From Takakia lepidozioides (Eukaryota > Streptophyta > Takakiopsida > Takakiales > Takakiaceae), in contig CM060732.1 in assembly GCA_030704615.1 (NCBI GenBank), positions 17,856,001 through 17,920,000 of the forward strand: a stretch of 64,000 bases of DNA, in the 5' to 3' direction. The notes below the pieces were generated by a model. The model saw nothing but the letters and a program-made list of their open reading frames with translations. It made no database searches and was not told where the DNA came from. Of the stretch, positions 49,286 through 61,217 are shown piece after piece. Position numbers and translations under genes: made by a program. Positions within the stretch are counted from its first letter, which is position 1, and each line of letters starts with the position of its first letter.

Positions 49286-49701
49286 TGGAGTACCAGATAC
49301 TGGAAACTGGACAAGAGTACTGGAAGCTGTACTGGAGTACTGAGACTAGAAACAAGAGTAGCTTGAACTTGTGTTGGCGAGACTGAAGAGTGTCCAGTCT
49401 CGCCTCCTATATATACTGGCTACTAGGAAGTTCCCTAAGAAGCTTCCCTAATAGAGGTTTCTTGATGGAGAATTTTTTTTAAACAAAGGAGGTATCTTGA
49501 TGGAGAAGTTTTCTGCAAATGAAGCTTCTTGAGCAGTTTCCCAAGTTACTCTCGGTAATTTGGTAAACTCCCGGTAACTTGGTAACTAATGATAACTTAT
49601 GATAAATCATGATAGATCATGATAAATCACGGTAATTTTTGATAATTTGGTAACTTCTGGTAATTACTCTTGGTAAGTTCTTCTTAGCTATGTCCGTGAT
49701 A
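49286..49701 (-). repeat. 3' LTR of the chromovirus
   Basis: Shares CTTGAACTTGTGTTGGCGAG, CTCCTATATATACTGGCTAC and the GGTAACTTGGTAACTAATGA block with the other LTR. TATATATA near 49413 could be its TATA box. The left edge coincides with a CACTA-like end. Confidence 0.8.
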
Positions 49702-50399
49702 TCACCCCCTCCTCTAGTGTCGAGTTTATCGAGGAGCGGTAAAATCTTGGACTTGCTTATAGTTGGCGAAAATCCAAAATCCGGCGAATGATACTTTGCC
49801 AAATATTCGGCTCTTCGTTCTTGACTCAAATGATTTATAGGTCCCTGCAACCATCGATAGTGTCCAACACCTTGAACTTGGGACCACACAGTGATTTGAG
49901 CATTCGGATTTTCGAAGCTGCCTTCAAACATGATTTCGTTGCCCTCTAGGTTCGAAGCCTCAACCTCCAACAGGATTATCGGACTTCGAGTAGGCTCCAC
50001 TAGCCATCATACGGGGTCCAGACGAGGAAGTACGCGTCACATTGGTGGCCCATCGTCTCGAGAGCGCCGGCGTGATATTGAAGGTCGTGCGAGTCGGAAC
50101 GGCTGATCTGGTAGTTGGGTAAGCGACAGCTCCAATGTATCTGGTTCATGTGACTTCATGCTGCCAATACAAGATGCAAGAATGCTGGAATTGTAGCTAT
50201 ATATACTGATGTGTGGTGCTCCTCCCTCCTTAGCGTATATCAGGTATACTGAATGTGGAGTCTTCACCTTGATAACTTGGCTGACATCATCGTTGTGACG
50301 TCTTATTGACGTGTAGCTCGAGGCTTAGATGGATATCGTTGATGAAGATTTTGGACTTTGTCAGATGCATTGGCGAGATTGGATGAAGGTTCCCCACGT

Positions 50400-50603
50400 T
50401 CAGTCGCTGATGGCGTAGCCTTTCCAATGTACGAAATACTCAAGACGTTTATACTTGATGCGAGAGTCTAGGACTTCGTCGACTTCATACTCGATTTCCT
50501 GATTGACTTCGATTGGTGGAGGTGGTACGGAAACTCTCCTTGGAATATTCGATGGATGATACAACTCCAATAATGAAACATGAAAGACTGGATGGGTACA
50601 CAT
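50400..50603 (-). pseudogene. Chromodomain of the chromovirus
   Basis: HPVFHVSLLELYHPSNIPRR, then IEYEVDEVLDSRIKYKRLEY and FVHWKGY, the chromodomain core (Y/F-x-V-E-x-[IVL]-L; W-K-G-Y). In this group it directs integration to heterochromatin. The frame ends soon after, before the usual EPxxN end. Confidence 0.8.
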
Positions 50604-50792
50604 ACTTCGTGGGAGTTCAAGTAAAAAACTGACCAGATTTATTTGTCAAATAATTTTGAATGGTCCCAGGCGTTGATAATCCAACTTCATTGATGGTCGC
50701 GAGGTTTGTATATCCCGTCGAAGAAGCCATACACGATCTCGGGCCGTGAACTGGGGTTGAAATTGTCGATGTTGATCTGCATACTCTTTGTA

Positions 50793-52234
50793 TTATTTTT
50801 GAGCTTCTGCTAGGTGGAATGTAAGCTCATTGTGAATCGTAGCAAGATGAGTAGCAAGATTTTCTACAGCAGGGCTTCCAACAGTCTTCATGTGGAAAGG
50901 GTTTGCTCGAGGATGATGACCATAATTGGAGAAAAATGGAGGTTGTTTGGTCGAAGAATGTATAGTGTTGTAGGCAAATTCAACCAATGGCAGAAGGTCC
51001 GTCCAATTATCTTGGTGATAATTTATCATACAGCGAAGATACTGCTCTAAAATCTGGTTTACGCATTCAGTTTGATCATCAGTCTGTGGATGATTAGCTG
51101 TACAGAGGTTAATCTTAGTATCCAACAGTGAAATAATCATCTTCAGAAATTTGATACGAATTGTGGTCATCGATCAGATACGATGTCCTTCGGGAGTCCA
51201 TGAATGCGGTAGATATTATTGAGGAAGAGTCTTGCAGTTTTCTCGCCTGTAACCGTCTTATTACATGGAATGAAATGGGTCATGTTCGTAAAACGATCCA
51301 CAATAACAAAGATTGATTCGGTGGTCTTGGAAATTGGAAGGTCCGTAATAAAGTCCATAGACAAGGACGACCATGGACCCTTGGGAATGGGTAATGCTTG
51401 AAGAAGGCCGTAAGATCGATGTCGTGGCCCCTTTGCCCTAGCACACGTGTCACAAGATTTTATAAATTCTTTCACGAGTTTCCACATCTGTGACCACCAA
51501 TAGTCCCTGAATATCAATTTCATTGTTTTGTTGAAGCCGAAATGTCCTGCAACCGGAAGATCATGACATGTTTGAAGAATTCGAAGTCGTGTAGATCCTG
51601 GAGGTACATAGAGAAGTCCATTGAAATAAAGTAAGCCATCTTTGAATTCGAAGTCGTTTGTAATATGTGGGTTGTCTCGAGGTCGATTTAGTTGACTTCG
51701 TAATGTCGTAGCAAATTGGTCGCTCTTCAGTACTTCCTGAATCTCCTTTATGATCTCTACATCATCATAGGTGGACATGGATAACATATTCAATTGGAGA
51801 TTTGTTGGTTTCAAGATGATGGATTTCTGTTGGTCGAAAGCTGTCTCCCTTTCTTTCGGCGCAAGATACGATCGTCGAGAAAGAGCATCGGGTTTTCCTT
51901 GAAAATGTCCTAGGCGATAGGTAATAACAAAATCAAACTTTGCTAGTGACATACCCCATCTTGCTTGACGTCGGTTCAAAACACGAGCACTCATAAAATA
52001 TTCGAGGTTTTTGTGATCGGTGTAGACAGTGACATGATGTTTACCTCCCACCAATAGATGACGCCACTCCTCAAAAGCATCGATGATCGCTAGAAGTTCT
52101 TTGTCATGGATTTCATAATCGATCTCTGCAGCAAAAAATTTGCGAGAGCGAAAATCAACGGGGTGAAGTCGGCCATCCGTATCGTATTGAGAGAGTATAG
52201 CGTCAAATGCAAAGTCCGATGCATCTGCTTCCAA
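50793..52234 (-). pseudogene. pol: RNase H and integrase of the chromovirus
   Basis: 51167-52234: ADASDFAFDAILSQYD, TDHKNLEYFM (RNase H), then the integrase zinc domain (HDLPVAGHFGFNKTM...SCDTCARAK), first catalytic Asp in SMDFITDLP and second in IVSDR, directly followed by TGA. 50793-51170 continues with NHPQTDDQTECVNQILEQ, which has the catalytic Glu, and the STKQPPFFSNYGHHP segment. The stop next to SDR falls where Gly is usual (GGA to TGA). Confidence 0.8.
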
Positions 52235-53090
52235 AAAAAAGGTTTAGATGGGTCTGCATGTACTAGTACTGGAGTAGTTGGAAATGTCTGCTTCAGCCTT
52301 TCAAATGTCTGGTCAGCCTTCTCGTCCTATACACATTTGTCCTTCCCTATAAGTCGTGTCAATGGTGCAGCAATTTTGTAGTAGTCCTTGATGAAGATTC
52401 TATAGAAATTTGCAAATCCCAGAAAACATTGTACATCTCGGATCGAAGTTGGTTTAATCCACTCGATGATGGTTTGTATTTTCTTCTGATCCATAAAGAC
52501 GTCTTTGTCGAAAATAATGTAGCCCAGAAATTCGACCTCAGATTGATGGAAAAAACATTTTTTCAACTTGATATATAGTCCTCTTTATCTTAATTTATCA
52601 AGGACAAGGTGTATATGGCGGCCATGTTCGTCTTCATTATGTGAAAATATCAAAATGTCGTCTAAATAGATGACTACAAAATCATTTAAAAATTCTCAAA
52701 AGATGTCATTAATCATATGCTGAAAAATTGTTGGAGCATTTGTAAGACTGAAGGGCATAACACTGTATTCAAAATGTTCATATCTTGTTCGAAAAGTTGT
52801 TTTCCATTCGTCTCTTTCTGTTAGCCGTACAAGGTTATAAGCTCATCTCAAGTCAATTTTGGTGAAAATCTTCGCTCGTCCCAGCTGGTCGAGAAGCCTA
52901 GAAATCAGCGGCAACGGATAACGATTCTTAATTGTGACTTTGTTGAGACCGCGATAATCTACACACATGCGTAATGATCCGTCATTCTTTTTCACAAACA
53001 AGATAGACGCCTCCGCAGGTGATTTTGAATGAAGTTCTTCGACAAATTTTCATTAATGTATTCACGTAATGCAGCCAATTCCGTCTGGAA
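52235..53090 (-). pseudogene. pol: Reverse transcriptase of the chromovirus
   Basis: Minus-strand text across stops: [55 protein letters not shown] and [13 protein letters not shown] with the catalytic Y-L-D-D intact, then FFHQSEVEFLGYIIF. In-frame stops lie after KIDLR, after NDIF and after LDKLR; the second would come from CGA to TGA. Confidence 0.8.
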
Positions 53091-53572
53091 TAAGTTATAG
53101 ATTGGGCCGAATGGTGGTTGTGTAACTCAATTGCACAGTCATAAGGTCGATGTTCTGGCAATATGTCTGCATTTTTCTTCTCGAAGACATCATTGAAATC
53201 TTGATATTGAGTGGGTAATGTTGAAGTACATTTGTCTGTTGTGGTCTTGATCGGAGTCGCATAAAGTGTAAATGCCGCATCCTTTTTTATAGCTCCCATG
53301 AAAGCTCTAGCTCCAAGGAACAGAGGTTGAATACCTTTGATATTTCTACATTTTTGTCTTGCAAAATTTTTCACGATCGCAAGTCGATGTCAGGATTGTG
53401 AAGTACGAACCAGGGAAGTCCAAGGATCACATGATTTGTTGGAGACTGGATGACGTTGAAAACAATATGTGATGCTTGATCTTTAAGCTTCACTTCAAGT
53501 GGTCGAGTTTCATGGTCAACATCTCCTGATACTAACGGTCGTCCATTGATGACTTCAACGGGGGCCGAAGTT

Positions 53573-53773
53573 TTACTTTACGAGCGTTAAATTGTGTTGT
53601 TTCGCAAAGTTTTTATCAATAAAACATGTTGAAGCCCCTGAGTCCAAAAATGCTTCTACAAAGATATCTCGATTTTGCACTATGATTTTTACCGGAACTG
53701 TGAAGCAAGGTGCAGGGTCTAGAGGTAGAAAGAGAGTTTTTTTGGGTGAGGAATTTGTGGTGTCCAGCCGCAT
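53573..53773 (-). pseudogene. Aspartic protease of the chromovirus
   Basis: VKIIVQNRDIFVEAFLDSGA then STCFID: the D-S-G-A protease motif about 45 residues into the segment. 53091-53572, between protease and RT, has only broken frames (for example GARAFMGAIKKDAAF). Confidence 0.75.
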
Positions 53774-53776
53774 AAT

Positions 53777-54456
53777 CTATACTGTGACTAGACATCTTCG
53801 TTTTCCGACCTCCTCATATCGAACACTTGAGTTGCGCCCCCGAGCTTTGAATCTTCTCTTGTTGGGGCAGTTAAATGCTATGTTATCTTCTTCTCCGAAA
53901 TAGAGGCATAATCCATTCGAGCGCCGTCTTTGTTTGTCTTGTGGCGTCAATGGCTTGAATCGGACAACATCAATCTGCATATGATCACTACCGGATGTCT
54001 GATGGATCGTTGTGTTTGGTGCCGTAGTAGCAGCGGCATGATGCATCGTCGACCATCCAGATCGCTTTTCTTGACGTCTTTCTTATATCATGTAATGACT
54101 TGGGTGATGAATTCGCTCAGTGTGCTCACGTTTGACATTGTCAGCAACAAATCTTTTACATCATCTTTCAGCCCACATCGAAACTGACTAATGGGGCTCT
54201 TCTCATTCCAGTCGAGGTCGCACGCAAGTTGTCGAAATTCGGCAGCATAAACAGAAGCAGGACGTGCTCCTTGTCGAAGATTTTGCATCTTTGTCTTTGC
54301 AATTCTCTCTCTATCATTCTCTCCAAACGTTGCAGTGAACTCGGACATGAACGCTTCAAAAATGTATAGTAAATGCAATTTTTTTTTTAATAGCGGTGCA
54401 AATAAGTTCTTGCATCTGGAGCTGAAGACTCTGCAATGTGGCGACCATTTCCGCAA
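53777..54456 (-). pseudogene. gag: gag of the chromovirus
   Basis: 54088-54456: FGENDRERIAKTKMQNLRQG, SVYAAEFRQLACDLDWNEKS, FRCGLKDDVKDLLLTM, a Retrotrans_gag-type capsid. 53777-54046: a zinc knuckle in which the second Cys is Phe and the His is Asn (CLYFGEEDNIAFNC), so it no longer binds zinc. The two parts are in different frames. Confidence 0.75.
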
Positions 54457-54638
54457 ATATGCCTTCCATCTTAACTAACTAAGGAACAAACTTTAGTCTC
54501 GCCAAACTGTCAAGGACGAGAACATGACTGAACACAAACAAGAGATCAGACTAGAGGTACAAGACTAGACAAGAAGTCAAGGTCGGCGTGGCCGAAAGCA
54601 TGATGGATAAACATGAATCAAGATGATCTTTATAACAA

Positions 54639-55095
54639 TGGACAAGAGTACAAGATACTGGAACTTGACTTGGATACTGGAATGCTGGAAACTGGACTAG
54701 AGTACTGGAAGCTAGACTGGAGTATTGAGTCTGGAAACAAGAGTAGCTTGAACTTGTGTTGGCGAGACTGAAGAATGTCCAATCTCGCCTCCTATATATA
54801 CTGGCTACTAGGAAGTTCCCTAAGAAGCTTCCTTAATGGAGGTTTCTTGATGGAGAAGTTTCTTTAAACAAATGAGGTATCTTGATGGAGAAGTTTCCTC
54901 CAAATGAAGCTTCTTGAGCAGTTTCCCAAGTTACTCTCGGTAATTTGGTAAACTCCTGGTAACTTGGTAACTAATGATAACTTATGATAAATCATGGTAG
55001 ATCATGATAAATCATGGGTAACTTTTGATAATATGGTAACTTGATAACTTCTTGTATTTATTCCTGGTAAGTTCTCCTGGGCTATGCCCGTGACA
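54639..55095 (-). repeat. 5' LTR of the chromovirus
   Basis: Starts TGGACAAGAGTACAAG and ends GCCCGTGACA on the plus strand. It is longer than the 3' LTR by extra TACTGGAA-type repeats near its start. 54457-54638 between it and gag is the leader; no primer site was recognised. Confidence 0.75.
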
Positions 55096-56640
55096 TTTAC
55101 AAGGGCTGGAAAATAAGTGCGCGTCAACACAGCAGAGAGTGGCTTGTTCGTAGTGAGAGAAAAATGTTGGGGCTGGGAAGAGACAGTGAGGTCATGAGCT
55201 TTAGGCCGGATGGACATCCACCATATAAAGGAATTCAGAAAGGTAGTGAAGATATACATGTAGTGCTTGCATCTGACGACTAACCATGGGCAGTTTTTTC
55301 CTAGGTGGTTCTTCTAAAGAATCTTCTAGGACGAAGTTGTATTATGCAATCATGAGTGAAGACTTTGCATCACGAAATGGTGTCACTAAGAATCATGTCT
55401 GTGTTTTCTTTTTCCACTACAGCGGCAGGATCGTGTAAGAACCTCTAATTATGAATACTAAGTCATGGGTAGGATTTATGAGCCCTGTTTTCACACCACA
55501 CCTTCCCTCAATGAGTCTTGTCTGTTTTTCCATATACTTGGGAATAGGGTCATACGATTCAGATACCATCCACGGTTATAGGCTGTTTTTTACTATTCTT
55601 GAATAATCTTCCAGCTCAAGTACCACGAATCTTGTTTTGCTGTAGGCTCACCGCTTGCTCACCAAATAGCATCCCTACTTCTACCCTACCCACCTACAAT
55701 ACTTAAGGATGTGTTACAATTCAAGAATCGTAATTAGCATAAAGTCACAAGAATTGGATTGAAAAGAGCTATCATTTGCATAGTTGCTAGATTAGCCACT
55801 CCGACTTTCACAAACCTTTGACATCACGACGACGTTCTTCGAGATGATGAATCTCAACGGATACTTCCGCATCTAGACCTTGTGTGAAAGCAAGTGGAAC
55901 ATGCTTGATGTCTAATAATCTTATTAGAGATTGAAATCCAAACCCTGTGGACAACGAAATTATGTGTGAAGATCAAAATGCTCAAATCACTACGTGGTCT
56001 TAAGTTCATGGTATTCGACATCATCGTTGATTGCGCGGATCTACGAATCATTTGAACCAAGATCGAATAGCAAAATACTTGGCACGTACCATTCGCCAAT
56101 TTTTTTTTTTCTTTCAACTCTAAGCAAGTCCAAGTTTGTCATTGCTCTACATAAAGTTCATCTTCGATTCTGTCCCATCTTACTCAGACCATGTTGGTCT
56201 GATCCTTCTATCTAGTCGTTCATTGTATCGAGTCACTTGTTTCTTGTCCCTAATAATTTCTACTGTTGAGTCACGTTTGATGGTATCTGCCGGAAAGTTG
56301 TTCATATCAACTTTAAAATTGCTCACTCCAAACATGTTGGTGTATCCTCCGGAGGATTGTTCCTATCATTTTTCAAATTTCATAAAATCCTGATAACTGT
56401 TTAATACGTTATATAAGGTTGTTTCTATCAATGAGTCGTGGATATTTGCCGGTGTCAATTTTAAAATTGCTCAATCCAAACGTGTCGATGTATCGTTCAG
56501 ATGATTATTCATATTCAATTTCAACAGGAAAGCAGCAATGTGCCGCAACAAATCAGTGTAACAATGTGCTGCAAAAAATATTTGTACAATGTAGTTACAA
56601 TATGCAATTTCCCTAAAACTTGAATTCACAGAAACTGAAT
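55096..56640. repeat. Unassigned sequence ending in diverged tandem repeats
   Basis: No gene. From about 56270, units of about 165 bp recur with TTAAAATTGCTCA(C/A)TCCAAAC, TTCATAAAATCCTGATAACT and GAGTCGTG/GAGTCACG. Related units continue after the LINE at 63166-63500 (GCATAAAATCCTAACAAAG), so the LINE sits within this array. Confidence 0.5.
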
Positions 56641-57491
56641 CAATGGAAGTTAGGAGCGATGGGTGCTCCGTAGGTTGCGGTGAGAGGAGGAGCAGGACTT
56701 AGTTTTTCTAAGGCCACACTGCCTCTGCCTCCAGCCCGCCCCATCGGTACATCCCCTCTCCGAGTGCGGCAAGTCCTATCTTGCATGTACTCCCATCGCT
56801 GGAACCCCGGTTGGATTAACCGAGCTTTGATGGGGCTAATACATGTCATTCTCCCCTCCGGCATGCATTAAGAGCCGTCACCCTCACCCCTTCTATTGAC
56901 GGCTATTAACTATCTCTCGCCGCCATGCAGGACTGCAGTCCAAATACTCACACTACGCTCCTCCCCAAGCTCTCATCCAGCTTGCCCCGGCATGAAGCTG
57001 TCAGCTAGCCACCCCTTCATTGCTCACTTCTGCGCTTAAGAATCATTCTTGCCCCTGTCGGCTCCTCCATCCTAGGGAACCTGATTTCTGCCAATCACCT
57101 CCCTTTCCCACTCCCCTCCAGCTGTCCTCTTTCGGCTCTCGCCCACTGGCATCATCCGCCAGCTCTGTTTCTTCTGCTACGAGTCCAAGCAGTTCCTCCC
57201 CTGCTAGCCTGCTCATAATCATCAGCCGCTCGCCCCCTCCATTTTGTTCGGCCGTCATAATACCACTGACGCTTGGCGCAACACCTTTATTATCATCCTC
57301 GGAAGATTATTCCTCTCCTCTCGGGTCCCTCGCTATCTACTTAGACCTCACGTTTGCTACGCTACCTCCTGCTTTCCATTGAGGTGATTCATTGCCCTTC
57401 TCCTCCCGCCCTCCCCTCTCTCTTCTGATCATGTCCGCACCTCAGTGAGCACTCTTGCTTTCCTTTAAACGTCCTTGCCTCTCGCCCGCTC

Positions 57492-57884
57492 ATGGCTTCC
57501 AGAGGTGCCCCCTCTCGTAAAAAAAGGTCTGGCTCTGGCACCAGCTCAAGGGGAAGAGGCAGCTGGATCCCGCACACCTCCTCGGCAACTCCTATATTGT
57601 CAATTCTCGGGAAGGGTCCTGAGATTGCTGGTCCCAAGCCGTTCCAAGAGCCGATTCCTTGGGCAGAATCTATGGCCCCAGATGATGATTATGCGGATAT
57701 TATTCCCCTGGACCTTGAATGTCTAAAAGCCCACTCCTCAAAGATGATGCAACACGGAATTTTGGTGTACTTCCCTGGACGTCCAAGAGACAAGGAAGGT
57801 GCCCGGACATGGATTGTGGAGCATTTGGGTTCAAAAGGAGGCCTCACTCATCATTATTGCCACTCTATGGGAAGAGGTTTCTAA
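57492..57884 (+). pseudogene. LINE ORF1 (DUF4283-like nucleic-acid-binding protein)
   Basis: ATG at 57492, 130 codons: a basic Ser/Arg/Gly start (SRGAPSRKKRSGSGTSSRGR), then ILGKGPEIAGPKPFQEPIPW and HGILVYFPGRPRDKEGARTW, the pattern of the DUF4283 RNA-binding fold in plant L1 ORF1. It stops after MGRGF where the domain should continue. VLASWHPLGMILPHLFYTPR and LHNFACWLGLKDVI, to about 58190 in another frame, are the continuation. Confidence 0.65.
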
Positions 57885-58368
57885 ACTGTCAAATCAACCG
57901 CGTCTCCATCAACCCTTGGAGGATCTCCCCTGGTAAGTTCCAACTGCTCAGCCTTCCCCCTCTTCATCTGCTGCCCATCCCCTTTCTCAGGCATATGTCA
58001 GGTTCTTGCTAGCTGGCATCCGCTGGGAATGATTCTCCCCCATCTCTTCTATACCCCTAGAAGTAAAATGCTGTCAGAAAAATACCTTCACAACTTTGCT
58101 TGTTGGCTAGGGCTCAAGGATGTCATTAAAGGCTGTTCGGTTATTTCAAGAAAGAAGACACAGTTTATTGCTTTGGTTCAGGGTCAACAGAAAAAGGGCT
58201 TAGGTAACACACCAGTGGGTGTCATCTCCCTCTCCTCTACACCAGCCCCCCCCACCGGATTTGGTTGGTTCTCCTCCCCCCTCCACAACGACAGTAAGAC
58301 TGTCTTCTTCTTTTCCACATCAGGGCTATCATTTCGAGAAGTCTTCTCGAGCCCTCTCCCCCAAGTTA

Positions 58369-59174
58369 ATGTTATTTAACATCAGATCCTGGAATATTAG
58401 AGGCATAGGTTCTGATGCCTCTGCCCCTAAAAGGTCCAAGATTAAACGCTGGGCTGCCTCGGTGATGTCTGAAAATTCTATTATCTTCCTACAGGATCAT
58501 AAGCTAAATGATTCTAAGATAACCTCTTTGGGAAATATGTTGTGGCCTGCCAATCTTTCTTGGTGGAATAAAACTGTGGCTGACTCTAGAGGTGGCACAT
58601 CTATTCTGGTGTCCCCGAATCTGGCCAACCATATCTCTGGAGTGGAAATCTGGATGATTGGCAGAGCGCAATTTTGTCTTCTCTCCATTCCTAGTACAGG
58701 GTGTAAAATAGGCCTCATAAATGTTTATGCTCCCATTGCTGTCGCTGATAGGATTGCTTTTGGCACCTTTTACACTCCAAGATCTTAAACCATCCAGAGA
58801 TTGACCATTGGCTAATGGCTGGAGACTTCAATATGACTGAAAGAACTATGGATAGGCTGAATCCTGGCAGCTTCAGCCTCACCCCCAACGAAAGTAATGC
58901 GTGGGAAACTCTCTGTCTCTCTGTCGGCCTTATTGACATCTCCATCCCTGGAGATAATCAGCTGCGTTTCTCTTGGACAAATTGCAAAGCACCGCCTGAA
59001 CTGGTTATGGCCAGACTAGATCGTATTTACTGCACTACTGGTATAGTGTCTTGGGCCCGGCCTATTCCAATGGGCCCAGTGCTTCCTGACTTTGACCATG
59101 TAGAGACTAGAGCTCTCTTTTTTGTTCCTGGATCTAGGTCCAAAGGTAGAGGTTACTTCAAGCTCTATGCTTAA
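58369..59174 (+). pseudogene. LINE ORF2, endonuclease domain
   Basis: ATG at 58369 (MLFNIRSWNIRGIG). AP-endonuclease motifs in order: SWNIRG, IIFLQDHKL (the usual Glu is Asp), LINVYAP, MAGDFNMTE, SWTNCKAP...ARLDRIY and FDHVETRALF, the S-D-H box as F-D-H. One frameshift near 58785 splits it into 58369-58788 and 58815-59174. The domain nicks target DNA in active elements. Confidence 0.8.
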
Positions 59175-59706
59175 ATCTAGGGCAGTGGTAAATGATCTGG
59201 CCCAGATATGGTCTTCATCTGGGAGCCATTTTCAGTCTGCCACCCTTAGATTCCTTACCAAGCTAGAGGCTACCAGGATTAGATCCCAGGAACTATCCAA
59301 AGACTTTGCTTTAGCGTGCTCCCAAAAAGAGAAGAGTTTGCTCAAATGCCTCCATCTTTGCCCAACACTTTTGGAGAACAAAGATGAAGGTCCCTGTACT
59401 CTGATGAACTATAATAGAGCGAAATCCAATCTCTGGAATTTTAGACAGGAGAAGGAAAACGCTATCCGTATAAAGGCACGGGTGAACTGGTCTCTAAAAG
59501 GTGAAAAAATGAGTAAATATTTCTTTGCTAAGGCCAAACAAAGGCAAATGGCTTCATCCATTTCCTCTCTCACTAGCCCTGATGGGTCCACTACCTCCTC
59601 CAACCTTAAAGCAATGGCTGCCTATGTTGAGCAACACTTTGCCTCCCTCTTCTCTAAGAGGCAGCACTCAGAAGAGTCTAAGTTTGCCTCTCAGGAAATT
59701 CTGTGA
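59122..59706 (+). pseudogene. LINE ORF2, linker between endonuclease and RT
   Basis: KSNLWNFRQEKENAIRIKAR, VNWSLKGEKMSKYFFAKAKQ and ASLFSKRQHSEES are the usual L1 text before the RT (W...G..NSKFFH.. class). Frameshifted from the endonuclease at about 59150 and ended by TGA at 59704. Confidence 0.7.
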
Positions 59707-61073
59707 TGTGTCCCCTCGTTCGTTTTTGAAAAAGAGAAAGAGGAACTCTCTTCCCCGCTCTCCGACTCAGACTTGGCGGAGGCCTTGCATTCCCTCAAAA
59801 CTGGAAAGATGCCAGGGTTAGACGACATGCCAATTGATTTTTTTTCGGCCCTCTGGCAGACCATAGTGAATGACTTTGTTGAGTTGGCTAAAGATATACA
59901 TTCAAATGGCATCATGCCTTCACAACTAGCAATTGGTCTCATCCACTTTGATTTTCAAAACTAGGGTGACTAAGAAGCATGTTATCTAATTATAGACCTA
60001 TAACGCTTCTGAACACTGCTTACAAAATTATTGCCAAAGCTTTTGGCCCTCAGGCTGCAGCCCATTCTCTCTCGGGTTACCAGAACCAAGCAATCCGGGT
60101 TTCAAAAGGGAGAATGATTCTAGATAACATTCTACTATAGCAATGAAGTCATACACAAGCCAAGTGCCCTGAACAGCACCATGGCCATACTCATGCTTGA
60201 CTTTGAAAAGGCCTTTGATAACATTGATTGGAGTTTTCACTAAATGCAAGTGTTGGTCAGAATGGGAATGCCTGAAGCTTTCAAACAGATGGATCCATAT
60301 CCTACTTTCCTCAGCCTCTAGCAAAGTCACACGGTAAACGGAGTGATTTCAATAGCCCTTTGCGCTATCTTCAGGTTCCGTTTGCCCGTGTCATCCCTAC
60401 CTCTTTCTCATTAAGCAGATGCCCTAGGCCACTACCACTCAATTCACGAGGCATGATATTCTGGGCCTAGAAACACAACAGGTGGTTCCTCTATTAAGAA
60501 CTCAATGTATGCTAATGACACCACATTGTTGTTTGTGTGCATCAAGGAGGCACCATCAAACATGAAAGAGCTCGTCAAACCCTGCATTTTTTCTGCTCCG
60601 GCTTCTGGGCTTTCAATAAACTGGACCAAATCAGTTGGCCCCTCATACAGCGTCTGCTTCGTCGTCCTACAGACAGCACGACCCTCCTGGGGGACAAGAT
60701 GTAGGTCCAAATTGTCTCCAGCCAGGTTCAGCGCACACACTTTTGGGCTTTCAGATTGGGATAGGGCTCACTGATGAGCAAAGATTTGAGCCTGTCTTAC
60801 AGAAGCTTCGTAACAACTGGCCTTTTGGAGCTCAACTACATGCTGTCTATTGCAGGCAGGGCTCTAGTTCTAAATCAATACTACTCGCATCATGTGGTAT
60901 CGCTCCTCGGTTTGGTCTCTGGGTTCCAAGCTAATCACAAAGCTGAAGCAATGATGAGAAACTTTTTGTGGGGTGCCTCCCCCCAAAACCCCACCAAAAG
61001 AGCTCTGGTATCCTGGGCACAACTTTGCCGTCCTAAAAAGAAGGTGGTTTGGGCCTTTTAGACCATCATCCAT
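59707..61073 (+). pseudogene. LINE ORF2, reverse transcriptase
   Basis: ALHSLKTGKMPGLDDMPIDF, then NYRPITLLNTAYKIIAKAFG, ILMLDFEKAFDNIDW, and the catalytic box as MYANDTTLLFV (normally F/YADD): AAT at 60514-60516 replaces the first Asp codon. Later text includes GLSINWTKS, LGFQIG and FLWGASPQNPTKRALVSWAQ. The pieces are spread over several frames with stops. Confidence 0.75.
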
Positions 61074-61217
61074 TCAGATCACGCCTTGCTAGCAACACAT
61101 GATACCTTAGGTTGCTTACCAATGAAGGAAGCCCATGGGGCAATCTGGTCAGAGAACACCTAGTGCAGGCCTATCTGCCGAACTCTCCTAACTGGTTGCC
61201 CATCTCTCAAATGGATA

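Larger units (their letters stand above)
49286..55095 (-). mobile_element. Degenerate Ty3/gypsy chromovirus
   Basis: LTR pair at 49286-49701 and 54639-55095 with clear but diverged identity. On the minus strand the order is gag, protease, RT, RNase H, integrase, chromodomain: a chromovirus. A polypurine tract (AGAGGAGGGGGTGA) lies beside the left LTR. The left LTR's terminal TG (minus strand) has become TA. Stops and frameshifts occur in every domain, so the copy is old. The HPQTDxQTE...NQILEQYLR form resembles chromoviruses common in fungi and reported from seed-free plants. No matching target duplication was found. Confidence 0.85.

Noticed and set aside
48442-49355. Several overlapping frames on both strands in the GC-rich region
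   Set aside because: High GC removes stop codons; the text is made of GCGACG motifs and no protein family is seen.
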